Shown one piece after another: positions 16,870 through 25,098 of a stretch of DNA of 64,000 bases. This DNA comes from Spirochaetales bacterium (GTDB lineage Bacteria; Spirochaetota; Spirochaetia; JABMQR01), in assembly GCA_018399255.1 (NCBI GenBank), contig JAGYPA010000007.1, positions 1 to 64,000 on the forward strand, in the 5' to 3' direction. How positions within the stretch are numbered: position 1 is the stretch's first letter; each line of letters begins with the position of its first letter. The notes under the pieces were generated by a model. That model was not told the DNA's origin, did no database searches, and was given only the letters and a program-made list of their open reading frames with translations. The translations under genes were made by a program, and so were the position numbers.

Positions 16870-17502
16870 TCACTGGTATTCCTCTTTGTAGAAGAGTTTC
16901 CTGACATACCCGAAAAACTCCTGAGATCCGCTGAAAGCGGCTTCTACATCGATGCTGCCCTCTTCCTGCTTGATTTTTTCAATAAGGGTGTTACCGTACC
17001 CTTCAAACATCCATTTTATGGCATCCAGGGATCGTGGTTCAGCCAATTCATCACGGAAAAACGTCCAGTCCACATTGTCGAAAAGACGGTCGAAAATATT
17101 GAGCGCCAGCAGGTCCCGGGTTTTCATCAGCTCATTCATGATATCAGGCGGAGTATCAACAAACATCTGCTGAAAAAAGCCGAACATGGTCGGGTAGTAA
17201 CTGTTTATTTTCATTTTGAATTCGACAACTTCCCAGAGGCGTGAAATCACATCCCGATTGTCTAGATCCACTTCACGATTGAAACGATCCATAAAGTAGC
17301 CCATTGCCCAGTCAAACAGATAGATAAAGAGCTGTTTTTTGTTCCCGAAATAGTGGAAGAGAATGCCTTTCGAAATTCCGGCTCTTTTGACGATTTCATT
17401 TGTGGAGGCTTGTTTGTATGATTTTTCGGAAAATTCCGCCAGGGCAGCATTGAGAATTATCTGCTGTTTTTCGCTGTCAAGCTGCTCAAACTTACTGTAC
17501 AC
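16870..17502 (-). CDS. TetR/AcrR family transcriptional regulator
   Basis: 210 residues from GTG 17502, which has GGAGGAG 7 nt upstream. The frame is open to 17709, but that extension crosses the promoter and operators. The N-terminal helix-turn-helix (residues about 10-55) is classical TetR: ILNAALAEFSEKSYKQ, ASTNEIVKRAGISKGILFHY, then FGNKKQLFIYLFD. The ligand domain is typical of exporter regulators and gives no clue to the inducer. It probably binds the two TTGACC-N5-GGTCAA palindromes just upstream and so controls itself and the exporter genes that follow. Confidence 0.9.
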   Translation of the reverse strand: MYSKFEQLDSEKQQIILNAALAEFSEKSYKQASTNEIVKRAGISKGILFHYFGNKKQLFIYLFDWAMGYFMDRFNREVDLDNRDVISRLWEVVEFKMKINSYYPTMFGFFQQMFVDTPPDIMNELMKTRDLLALNIFDRLFDNVDWTFFRDELAEPRSLDAIKWMFEGYGNTLIEKIKQEEGSIDVEAAFSGSQEFFGYVRKLFYKEEYQ

Positions 17503-17532
17503 GGCAAAGCTCCTCCACCGGGCAGGTAATAG

Positions 17533-17561
17533 ATTATACTGATCATCTCCAACACATTGAC
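17533..17561 (-). promoter_or_regulatory. Promoter of the tetR-ABC exporter operon
   Basis: A perfect TATAAT (minus strand, 17538-17533) stands 17 nt from a weak -35 (GTCAAT) that lies inside the proximal TetR operator. Repressor binding would therefore cover the -35 element. Confidence 0.6.
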
Positions 17562-17607
17562 CGGTATGGTCAATACAAAGATAGCACGGTTGACCAGTGC
17601 GGTCAAT
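17556..17607. promoter_or_regulatory. Two TetR-type operators
   Basis: Two identical half-site pairs, TTGACC-N5-GGTCAA: centres at about 17565 (within 17556-17574) and 17598 (within 17589-17607), 33 bp apart, about three helical turns. They have perfect 6-bp arms with different 5-bp spacers, which argues for selection on the arms. They lie upstream of the tetR gene and overlap its promoter. Confidence 0.8.
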
Positions 17608-17662
17608 ATCATTGTTCATCTTTGTGCAAAAAAAAAGGTTTTTCATTCTACTTACTTTTCCT

Positions 17663-17684
17663 GACAAAAAAGCTCTTTTTTGTC
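17663..17684. repeat. Perfect AT-rich palindrome in the tetR-etfB intergenic region
   Basis: GACAAAAAAG and CTTTTTTGTC flank CT. It could be a small terminator-like hairpin or an operator; there is no upstream gene for it to terminate on either strand. Confidence 0.5.
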
Positions 17685-17693
17685 TATAAAAAA

Positions 17694-17722
17694 TTGAAGA
17701 AACTTTCATCTTGTGCTACAGT
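17694..17722 (+). promoter_or_regulatory. Promoter of the etfBA-acyl-CoA dehydrogenase operon
   Basis: TTGAAG (17694-17699), a 17-nt spacer and TACAGT (17717-17722). Transcription would start near 17729, about 33 nt before the etfB ATG. Confidence 0.5.
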
Positions 17723-17738
17723 TGGGCACAGCAACTGT
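17718..17738. promoter_or_regulatory. Candidate operator at the etf promoter
   Basis: A perfect inverted repeat ACAGTTG-N7-CAACTGT overlaps the -10 element and the expected start of transcription of the etf operon. A repressor bound here would block transcription. No matching regulator gene is evident next to it. Confidence 0.45.
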
Positions 17739-17761
17739 CTGATATGTAATAGGAGGAATAG

Positions 17762-18643
17762 ATGGGACTCAATCTGATTGTTCTCGTCAAGCAAGTGCCT
17801 GACACCCAGAACATAACCGGGGAGGCCATGAAAGAAGACGGAACCGTCAATCGTGCCGCGCTGCCCGCAATATTCAACCCGGAAGACCTGCATGCGCTCG
17901 AAGCGGCACTCACCCTGAAAGACAGCATTTCCGGAACAACCGTTCATGTTATTACGATGGGACCCCCTTCGGCCATCCAGGTCCTCAAGGAATCACTCTA
18001 TCGCGGGGCGGACACCGTAGCGCTGGTCTCTGACCGTAAATTTGCCGGTGCCGATACCCTCGCGACATCTTACGCCCTCAAGTGCGCAATAGAAAAGATC
18101 GGAGCCTACGATATCGTTTTCTGCGGCCGTCAGGCAATCGACGGCGATACAGCCCAGGTCGGCCCCCAGACCGCGGAAAAGCTGGGGATAAACCAGATAA
18201 CCTGTGTATCGAGCATAGAAAAAGTTGACCCGGAGAAAAAAATAATCATCGCCAACCGCTCCATCGAAGGGGGGTTTGAACAGGTTCAGGCACCCTTCCC
18301 GGTTCTGCTGACCATTACCGACGAAGGCTACCATCCGCGCCCGCCATCGGTTATCAAAGTCATGACCTATAAGAACGCCTCAGCGGAGATGAGCGACGAA
18401 CAGTATGATGAATCCTATATTGATGCAGGGGTGGAACGAAAAACCGGACAGCCCATCAGTCTCTGGGATATCGGCGCCATCGGGGCGGATCCGGAGAGCT
18501 GCGGACTGGCAGGATCTCCGACCAAAGTAAAAACCATAGAATCCGTCATCCTGAAATCAGGTGATATCCGGATGATTGAGAACACAGATGATGCGATAGC
18601 AGGTATGGTGCACGAGCTGATAGCCGACCATACCCTGGGATAA
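17762..18643 (+). CDS. etfB: Electron transfer flavoprotein beta subunit
   Basis: 293 residues, somewhat longer than the ~255-265 typical of EtfB. Conserved EtfB features: IVLVKQVPDTQNITG near the start, the NPEDLHALEAAL helix, VHVITMGPPSAIQVLKESLYRGAD, and FCGRQAIDGDTAQVGPQTAEKLG. It pairs with EtfA to carry electrons from acyl-CoA dehydrogenases. ATG 17762 follows AGGAGG. It is the first gene of the etfB-etfA-acyl-CoA dehydrogenase operon; the same-operon dehydrogenase is the likely electron donor. Confidence 0.93.
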   Translation: MGLNLIVLVKQVPDTQNITGEAMKEDGTVNRAALPAIFNPEDLHALEAALTLKDSISGTTVHVITMGPPSAIQVLKESLYRGADTVALVSDRKFAGADTLATSYALKCAIEKIGAYDIVFCGRQAIDGDTAQVGPQTAEKLGINQITCVSSIEKVDPEKKIIIANRSIEGGFEQVQAPFPVLLTITDEGYHPRPPSVIKVMTYKNASAEMSDEQYDESYIDAGVERKTGQPISLWDIGAIGADPESCGLAGSPTKVKTIESVILKSGDIRMIENTDDAIAGMVHELIADHTLG

Positions 18644-18654
18644 AGGAGAGAGCC

Positions 18655-19668
18655 GTGAGTAAACAAAACAGCGTTATGGTCTTCGTCCAGCAGGACGACG
18701 GACAAATTGCCGAAGTAAGCATTGAGCTCCTCTGCAAAGCCCGCGAACTTGCCGACCGGCTCAAGGTCCAGGTTACCGGAGTTCTGATCGGCAAAGATGT
18801 CGAGAATCAGGCAAAAAACCTGCTTTCGTACGGAGTGGACGAAATGTTCATAGTCCAGGACAGTCGGCTCGAACACTACACCCCCATTCCCTATACAAAA
18901 CTGATGGCGGGGATTATCCTGAAACAGAAACCGCAGATTGTCCTCTATGGTGCAACGACTGCCGGCCGGGATCTGGGCCCGAGAATTGCCTCCCAGCTTA
19001 AAGTCGGACTGACCGCAGACTGCACCGACCTGCAGATTGGCGACCACACGGTGAAGGGGGTGGCATATACTGACATTCTCTACCAGATTCGCCCGGCATT
19101 CGGCGGCAATATTATTGCGACTATCGTTTCCCCGGAGAAAAAGCCGCAGATGGCTACCGTTCGCGAGGGGGTCATGAAACTGACCACCCCTGATCCCGGT
19201 TATAAGGGAACCGTAACAGAAGTCAAGGCTGCTCTTGAAGAAAGCGATTTTCCTTCGGTCATTATCCAGCGGATAAAGGAAGAAAAGCTGGTCAATCTGA
19301 AAGGAGCTCAGGTTATCGTTTCCGGAGGCATCGGGGTTGAGACAAAGGAGAATTTCAAACTGATATACGACTTGGCCCGCACCCTTGGGGCAGAAGTCGG
19401 GGCATCCAGAGCTGCCGTCGACGCGGGTCTGATTCCCAAGGATCACCAGGTAGGACAGACAGGCACTACCGTCAGACCAAAGCTCTATATAGCCTGCGGT
19501 ATTTCGGGATCAGTCCAGCACCGGGCGGGGATGGATGAATCTGCCCGCATTATCGCCATAAACAGCGACCCGGAAGCACCGATATTTCAGATAGCACATT
19601 ACGGGATAATCGGAGACTTGAAGGACGTGATACCGAGATTTATCAAAGCATTCAAGGCAAAGGGCTAA
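18655..19668 (+). CDS. etfA: Electron transfer flavoprotein alpha subunit
   Basis: 337 residues. The N-terminal Rossmann-like domain includes LYGATTAGRDLGPRIASQL. The C-terminal FAD-binding domain is well conserved: GAQVIVSGGIGVETKENF, GASRAAVDAGLIP, HQVGQTGTTVRPKLYIACGISG, QHRAGM, IIAINSDPEAPIF. It starts with GTG 18655 after AAAGGAGAG, 12 nt behind etfB. It binds FAD and shuttles electrons from the dehydrogenase encoded next to an Etf:quinone or other oxidoreductase not present in the window. Confidence 0.94.
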   Translation: MSKQNSVMVFVQQDDGQIAEVSIELLCKARELADRLKVQVTGVLIGKDVENQAKNLLSYGVDEMFIVQDSRLEHYTPIPYTKLMAGIILKQKPQIVLYGATTAGRDLGPRIASQLKVGLTADCTDLQIGDHTVKGVAYTDILYQIRPAFGGNIIATIVSPEKKPQMATVREGVMKLTTPDPGYKGTVTEVKAALEESDFPSVIIQRIKEEKLVNLKGAQVIVSGGIGVETKENFKLIYDLARTLGAEVGASRAAVDAGLIPKDHQVGQTGTTVRPKLYIACGISGSVQHRAGMDESARIIAINSDPEAPIFQIAHYGIIGDLKDVIPRFIKAFKAKG

Positions 19669-19680
19669 AGGGAGAACAGC

Positions 19681-21390
19681 ATGGAAAATTACTTTTTGGA
19701 CAATGACGATATTCTGTTCCAGTTGGAACATCTGGATCTTGACCGAGTGATCACCTACAGAGAAGACAATTTCAAGGAAGCCGACCGGTACGCCTATGCT
19801 CCATCCGATACTGCCGATGCCCGAGACTCCTATCGCAAGGTTCTGGAGATTGTCGGAGAGATAAGCGGCGAAACACTGGCTCCGCTGGCGGCGGAGATCG
19901 ATGAGGAAGGGGTCGTCCTGGAAAACGGGGAAGTCCGCTACGCAAAAGGAACTAAGCAGGTTCTCGACATGTTCGGCAAGGCCGATCTGATGGGCTTCTG
20001 CATGCCCCGGAAATATGGAGGCCTCAACTTTCCCACTATCATGCTGACCATAGCCGGTGAAATCGTTTCCCGGGCCGACGCCTCATTTCTCAATTTCGGC
20101 CTGCAGCAGGATATCGGTGAAACGCTTAACAAGTTCGGCTCGGAACAGCAGAAGGCTGAAGTACTGCCCAAGCTGACCTCGGGGGAGTGGGGCTCTTCCA
20201 TGATTCTCACCGAGCCCGATGCCGGCAGCGACCTGCAGGCGGTTAATCTGCGGGCCCACCAGGATGAGCACGGAAACTGGTACCTGAGCGGAGTCAAACG
20301 CTTCATAACTAACGGCAACGGTAAAGTCGGGCTTGTCCTGGCCAGAAGCGAGGACGGGCAGACGGGAGCTCGCGGACTCTCGTTTTTTCTCTACAAGCGT
20401 GATGAGCACATGAAAATCCGTCGTCTCGAGCAAAAGCTGGGAATTCACGGTTCGCCGACCTGCGAGCTGCAGTTCATCAACGCCCCGGCCACCCTGGTGG
20501 GAGAACGCCGGAGGGGACTGACCAAGTACACCATGTGGCTGATGAACAGCGCCCGCCTGGGAATCGCATCCCAGGCACTCGGTATTGCTGAAGCCGCCTA
20601 CCGTGAGGCGGATAAGTATGCACGGGAGCGCATCCAGTTTGGTAAAACGATTCGGGAGCTCCCCCCTGTCTATGAGATGCTCACAGAAATGCGGGTCGGC
20701 ATAGAAGCCGGACGCACCCTCCTCTATGAAACGGCCATCATTGTCGATCTGAAGGAAGGACTTGAGCACATGAAGGAGAAATACCCCGAGCGGGCCGGCG
20801 AGTTCAATTCGGATCTCAAGAAATATTCACGTTTGGCCAATCTGCTTACCCCGATGGTAAAGGCCTACACGACCGAACTGGCAAACAAAGCCGCTTATGA
20901 CGGCATCCAGATTCACGGCGGGCCGGGCTACATGAAGGATTTCAATGCCGAGCGTCACTACCGGGATGCACGGATTACCAATATTTATGAGGGCACAACC
21001 CAGCTGCAGGTTGTTGCCGCCATCGGGGGGGTCACCTCCGGCACGGCCTCAGCCGCGCTCGATGAATACGACGAAGAAGAGTACAACTATGCCCCCGAGC
21101 TGCTCAAAAAACTGCGCAAAACACGGATCGATTATGACAAGGCCCTTATCGGAGTCCGCGAGTCGGAAGATGAGGATTTTGTCACCTTTCACTCGAGACG
21201 ATGCGTGGAGATGGCTACCGACCTTGTACAGGGCTACCTGCTGCTGCGGGATGCAAAATATTCTGCCCGAAAGCTGCGGATTGCTGAAATTTTCATCGAA
21301 AAGATGCAGACCAGGATCCATATGAACATGCACTATATACTAGACGGCGGATCTACGTTCCTGAAAAATTTTCAGGATGTGCTGGGCTGA
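19681..21390 (+). CDS. Acyl-CoA dehydrogenase with C-terminal extension
   Basis: 569 residues, well above the ~380 of the core family. The core has the FAD-contact segment SMILTEPDAGSDLQAVNLRA, YARERIQFGKTI, and QIHGGPGYMKDFNAERHYRDARITNIYEGTTQLQ, whose Glu in YEGTT is at the catalytic base position of medium-chain-type enzymes. The extra ~130 C-terminal residues form a helical domain like that of the large dehydrogenases (DmdC-like or very-long-chain-like). It oxidises an acyl-CoA to the 2-enoyl-CoA and passes electrons to the co-encoded Etf. The chain length is not readable. The start lies 13 nt after etfA with GGGAG upstream. Confidence 0.9.
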   Translation: MENYFLDNDDILFQLEHLDLDRVITYREDNFKEADRYAYAPSDTADARDSYRKVLEIVGEISGETLAPLAAEIDEEGVVLENGEVRYAKGTKQVLDMFGKADLMGFCMPRKYGGLNFPTIMLTIAGEIVSRADASFLNFGLQQDIGETLNKFGSEQQKAEVLPKLTSGEWGSSMILTEPDAGSDLQAVNLRAHQDEHGNWYLSGVKRFITNGNGKVGLVLARSEDGQTGARGLSFFLYKRDEHMKIRRLEQKLGIHGSPTCELQFINAPATLVGERRRGLTKYTMWLMNSARLGIASQALGIAEAAYREADKYARERIQFGKTIRELPPVYEMLTEMRVGIEAGRTLLYETAIIVDLKEGLEHMKEKYPERAGEFNSDLKKYSRLANLLTPMVKAYTTELANKAAYDGIQIHGGPGYMKDFNAERHYRDARITNIYEGTTQLQVVAAIGGVTSGTASAALDEYDEEEYNYAPELLKKLRKTRIDYDKALIGVRESEDEDFVTFHSRRCVEMATDLVQGYLLLRDAKYSARKLRIAEIFIEKMQTRIHMNMHYILDGGSTFLKNFQDVLG

Positions 21391-21407
21391 TTGATTGAGA
21401 AGCTGAT

Positions 21408-21470
21408 AAAAAGCCTGCTTCAAGTATCTGTCATAAGACTGAACCGGAAGCAGGCTTTGCTTTTATCTTT
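21408..21470. terminator. Bidirectional terminator between the acyl-CoA dehydrogenase and fabZ genes
   Basis: A perfect 12-bp stem AAAGCCTGCTTC (21410-21421) / GAAGCAGGCTTT (21447-21458) with a 25-nt loop. It is followed by GCTTTTATCTTT on the plus strand and preceded by a run of A that becomes T on the minus strand. It can serve both convergent operons. Confidence 0.75.
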
Positions 21471-21476
21471 GCAGCG

Positions 21477-21923
21477 CTACTGAATAAGATCTTCACTGAC
21501 TCCTACAATACACATCCACTGAGCTTCCGTGCAAACCTCACCGTTCACTTTCACCACACCGGACTGCTTCAGCATAGCCCGGCTGACACGAAGATTCCTG
21601 ATCTCGATAACTGCCCTGTCTCCCGGCTTAATCTCTTTCCGGAACTTCGCCTTATCAACGGTTGCCAGAAAAAAGAGCCCCTTTTCGGGAATGAGACCTG
21701 CCTGCTTAAGCCCGGCACCGCCGCACTGAGCCATCATCTCGATTACCAGTACGCCTGGAACTACGGGATAGCCCGGAAAATGTCCTGCAAAGTAGACCTC
21801 CTCACCGGTAAAGGTATATTCACCATGAATTTCTTCCCTGGTACAGAAGGTAAGCCGGTCAACAAATACAAACGGAGCCCTATGAGGCAGCAGATCATGG
21901 ATAGTACGATATGTTTCAGCCAT
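21477..21923 (-). CDS. fabZ: 3-hydroxyacyl-ACP dehydratase FabZ
   Basis: 148 residues, standard hot-dog-fold FabZ. LLPHRAPFVFVDRL near the N-terminus and FAGHFPGYPVVPGVLVIEMM, with the catalytic His and Glu. It dehydrates 3-hydroxyacyl-ACP in fatty-acid elongation. It is the last gene of the minus-strand fab operon, 5 nt after fabF. Confidence 0.93.
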   Translation of the reverse strand: MAETYRTIHDLLPHRAPFVFVDRLTFCTREEIHGEYTFTGEEVYFAGHFPGYPVVPGVLVIEMMAQCGGAGLKQAGLIPEKGLFFLATVDKAKFRKEIKPGDRAVIEIRNLRVSRAMLKQSGVVKVNGEVCTEAQWMCIVGVSEDLIQ

Positions 21924-21928
21924 AATCC

Positions 21929-23191
21929 CTATTCCTTATACTCTTTTACAATAACAGCCCCGTTGTGCCCGCCGAAACCGAGTGATTCCGACAAAGCTGC
22001 CCGTATCCGTCCGGACACACCGACATTGGGAACATAATCCAGATCGCAGGCCGGATCTGCCTCGTTGAGGTTTATCGTAGCAGGAAAATACTGATCCCTG
22101 ATAGCCAGTATCGAAATGATAAGCTCCACCCCACCGGCACCACCGATAAGGTGAGAGGTCATCGATTTGGTTGAGGAAACTTTCAGCTTATAAGCGTGTT
22201 CACCAAAAGCGAGCTTGATGGCTTTGGTCTCCATCGGATCGTTAACTGGAGTTGAGGTTCCATGGGCATTGATGTAGTCAATATCTTCAGGCTGCATACC
22301 GGCATCCTCCAGGGCAACTTTCATAGCTCGGGCTGCACCGGCGCCGTCAGGATTCGGAGCGGTAAGATGATACGCATCGCAAGTCTGCCCGTATCCGGCT
22401 ATTTCCCCATAAATGCGGGCACCGCGAGCTTTAGCATGTTCAAGTTCTTCAAGAACGAGAATTCCAGCACCCTCGCCGATAATGAAGCCGTCCCGATCTT
22501 TGTCAAAAGGTCGACAGGACTCTTCCGGGCGATCGTTGTACGCTGTGGACAAAGCCTGAATCCGGCAGAAGCCGCCAATAGCCAACTGGGTTATTGCCGC
22601 CTCCGTTCCGCCGGTAACAGCAGCCTCGACAGTTCCGAGCCTGATGGCCTGATATGCGGCTCCGACCGCATCGGTTCCAGAGGCACAGGCGGTAGCAATC
22701 GTTGTACAGGGTCCGTGCAGCCCGAATTTTATGGCAATATTCCCGCCGGCTTCGTTGGTAATCATCTTGGGTATGGTCATGGGAGGAATACCCTTGTGGC
22801 CGCGCTGAAGAAGCTTGGTTACCCCCTCTTCAGCGATATCAAATCCGCCGATTCCATTTCCCAGATAGACGCCGACCCGTTCCGGGTTATAGCCGCCCTC
22901 GCCTTGGGGGCCGAATCCGGCATCAGCCATGGCTTCCACTGCCCCGGCAACGGCAAACTGGGAAAATCGGGCCATATTCCGGGCCTCTTTCTTATCCATA
23001 AAATCACTAGGGTTAAAATTCTTAACCTCACCAGCTACCTGCGAAGGATAGTCGGTCGGATCAATCTGCGTTATCCGGGCGATTCCCGACCGCCCCTCCT
23101 TAATTCCGGTCCAAAGGGCCTGCACGCTATGTCCAAGCGGGGTTATTGCTCCCATGCCGGTAACTACAACTCTTCTTCTATTGTCGCTCAT
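21929..23191 (-). CDS. fabF: 3-oxoacyl-ACP synthase II FabF
   Basis: 420 residues, full length. VTGMGAITPLGHSVQALW at the start, active-site Cys in TIATACASGTDAVG (about residue 168), catalytic His in INAHGTSTPVND and SMTSHLIGGAGGVE, and a C-terminal SLGFGGHNGAV. It condenses malonyl-ACP with acyl-ACP. ATG 23191 has AAGGAG about 10 nt upstream. It lies between fabG and fabZ in the operon. Confidence 0.95.
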   Translation of the reverse strand: MSDNRRRVVVTGMGAITPLGHSVQALWTGIKEGRSGIARITQIDPTDYPSQVAGEVKNFNPSDFMDKKEARNMARFSQFAVAGAVEAMADAGFGPQGEGGYNPERVGVYLGNGIGGFDIAEEGVTKLLQRGHKGIPPMTIPKMITNEAGGNIAIKFGLHGPCTTIATACASGTDAVGAAYQAIRLGTVEAAVTGGTEAAITQLAIGGFCRIQALSTAYNDRPEESCRPFDKDRDGFIIGEGAGILVLEELEHAKARGARIYGEIAGYGQTCDAYHLTAPNPDGAGAARAMKVALEDAGMQPEDIDYINAHGTSTPVNDPMETKAIKLAFGEHAYKLKVSSTKSMTSHLIGGAGGVELIISILAIRDQYFPATINLNEADPACDLDYVPNVGVSGRIRAALSESLGFGGHNGAVIVKEYKE

Positions 23192-23258
23192 AAACTTGTA
23201 TCTCCTTATCTCTTATCGTCTTATCTATAGCATAACTGTCAAGCATGTTAATCTGTCA

Positions 23259-24011
23259 CTACATTGCCATACCGCCGTCTACAGCAAGGACCTGTCCCGT
23301 TATGTAACCGGCCTTCTCTGAAGCCAAAAACTGCACAGCCCGGGCTATCTCTTCGGGTTTTCCAATCCGACCCAGCGGAATCTGTACTTTAAGTGCTTCC
23401 TGATACTCTTCCTTCAAGTCCTGCGTCATCTGAGTCGCCACAAATCCCGGAGCTATAACATTCACCCGGATATTCCGAGAGGCAAGTTCTTTTGCCAGAC
23501 TTTTTGAAAACCCTATCAGGCCTGCCTTGGAGGCGGCATAGTTGGTCTGGCCCCCGTTGCCCATAATCCCGACAACCGATGAAATATTGATAATAGCCCC
23601 TTTGCGGGCTTTGGTCATGGATCTGGCCAGGGCCCGGCAGGCAATAAACGTTCCAGTCAAATTCACCTTGATAACATCATCCCATGCATCAGTCTTCATG
23701 CGCATGATGAGGCCGTCCCGGGCTATTCCTGCATTATTGACCAGCACGTCAACCGTACCGGCCTCACCTAGCACCTGCTTCACTGCTTCCTCGATCGAAG
23801 CTTCCTCGGCCATGTCGGTAGGAATCCACCTGAGCTTACCACCGGCAGCCTCAGCAGCGACGGCAATTTCGCCATGGTTCTCAGCCTCCGTCCTGCTCAG
23901 ATACCAGACCGATGCTCCATCGCTGACAAAGAGTTCAACTATGGCCAATCCAATGCCTTTGGATCCTCCAGTTACCACAATATTCTGGTTCTGCCATTCA
24001 CTGCCGCTCAT
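23259..24011 (-). CDS. fabG: 3-oxoacyl-ACP reductase FabG
   Basis: 250 residues, classical SDR: cofactor loop VTGGSKGIGLA (residues about 12-22), NNAGIARD, catalytic Ser in INISSVVGIMGN, YAASKAG with Tyr and Lys, and C-terminal GYITGQVLAVDGG. It reduces 3-oxoacyl-ACP with NADPH. Operon context with fabD and fabF supports FabG over a general SDR. GGGGAG precedes ATG 24011. Confidence 0.93.
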   Translation of the reverse strand: MSGSEWQNQNIVVTGGSKGIGLAIVELFVSDGASVWYLSRTEAENHGEIAVAAEAAGGKLRWIPTDMAEEASIEEAVKQVLGEAGTVDVLVNNAGIARDGLIMRMKTDAWDDVIKVNLTGTFIACRALARSMTKARKGAIINISSVVGIMGNGGQTNYAASKAGLIGFSKSLAKELASRNIRVNVIAPGFVATQMTQDLKEEYQEALKVQIPLGRIGKPEEIARAVQFLASEKAGYITGQVLAVDGGMAM

Positions 24012-24039
24012 ATCAATCTCCCCTTAATTTCCTCTATTT

Positions 24040-25023
24040 TTAGCTATTTATGCTTTCCTGCATGGCTGCAATATTATTGACTGTACCAGCCGGACGACAG
24101 ACAGCATCACTGCCGCTGTTTTTCCAGAGTCCCGCCAGAACTTTGCCCGGACCCGCTTCACAACAGACCGAAATTTCTCCCGAACCGGCAATATTCTTCA
24201 TAAGCGTCGTCCAGCGGACTGGAGATATTTGCTGACGTACCAGATTCTCCTTCGCCTCAGCCCCGCTCGCGACCAGAGCGCCGGTAACGTTAGTATAGAC
24301 TTTGCGTACGGGATCGGCAAAGGTAAAATCGGCAATCAGCTCCCGGAACTCCTCAGAAGCGGGAATCAGAAAGGGGGTATGAAACGGTGCACTCACCTTC
24401 AGGGGAATAATTCTGCGGGTACCTGCGGCTTTAAGCAGCTCGGTAAGCTGCTGTATTCCCTGCTCGACCCCGGCAACCACCACCTGGTTCGGACCGTTGT
24501 CATTGGCCGGATAGACATGCGCCAATCCCGACTCCCGGATGACAGCCTCAATTTCGGCAAAACTCTTGCCGATAACCGCAGCCATTCCGAGACTTCCATA
24601 GGAAGCAACCGCCTCAGCAGCGGCTTTGGCCATCAGCCGGCCGCGCATATTGGCAATGGTAAAAAGCGTCTGCAAATCATATATTCCGGCAGCGTAATAG
24701 GCTGAAAGCTCTCCAAGACTGAATCCCGCATATACCGGTTCAGCTCCCCCGCCCCCGCCGGTCTCATTCGAGCCAAGCAGTCCCCGTTCTGCAAGAACGG
24801 CATGCGCAGCAGCACTCACCAGCGTAACCGCTACCTGAGTATTGTCAGTATTCTTCAAGTCAGCTTCAGATCCGTTGAATATCAGGTCCTTCAAATCCCT
24901 GCCGGCAGCATCGGAGGCCTGAACGAATATATCCCGCACAGTTTCCGATGCCTCATACAAATCTCTTCCCATTCCTTCATACTGAGCCCCCTGACCGGGG
25001 AAAAAGCACACTATTTTTTTCAT
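24040..25023 (-). CDS. fabD: Malonyl-CoA:ACP transacylase FabD
   Basis: 327 residues. It begins FFPGQGAQYEGMGRDLYE; the nucleophile motif is GFSLGELSAYY (Phe where most FabD proteins have His next to the Ser), followed by RGRLMAKAA, the catalytic His in SAPFHTPFL, and SPVRWTTLM. It loads malonate on acyl carrier protein. The gene lies between fabH and fabG. A Gly-rich loop (NETGGGGGAEP, residues about 84-94) precedes the active site and is longer than usual. Confidence 0.92.
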   Translation of the reverse strand: MKKIVCFFPGQGAQYEGMGRDLYEASETVRDIFVQASDAAGRDLKDLIFNGSEADLKNTDNTQVAVTLVSAAAHAVLAERGLLGSNETGGGGGAEPVYAGFSLGELSAYYAAGIYDLQTLFTIANMRGRLMAKAAAEAVASYGSLGMAAVIGKSFAEIEAVIRESGLAHVYPANDNGPNQVVVAGVEQGIQQLTELLKAAGTRRIIPLKVSAPFHTPFLIPASEEFRELIADFTFADPVRKVYTNVTGALVASGAEAKENLVRQQISPVRWTTLMKNIAGSGEISVCCEAGPGKVLAGLWKNSGSDAVCRPAGTVNNIAAMQESINS

Positions 25024-25098
25024 AGCTGGTTAATCCTTTTCATATCTGCTTTTATCTGACCACAATACCGATATCTGAACTATATTACCGATAATCGC

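Noticed and set aside
18415-19446. A 343-codon open frame on the minus strand
   Set aside because: Antisense to etfB/etfA, which have full family motifs and good ribosome-binding sites.
22262-23230. A 322-codon open frame on the plus strand
   Set aside because: Antisense to fabF, which is complete and catalytically intact.
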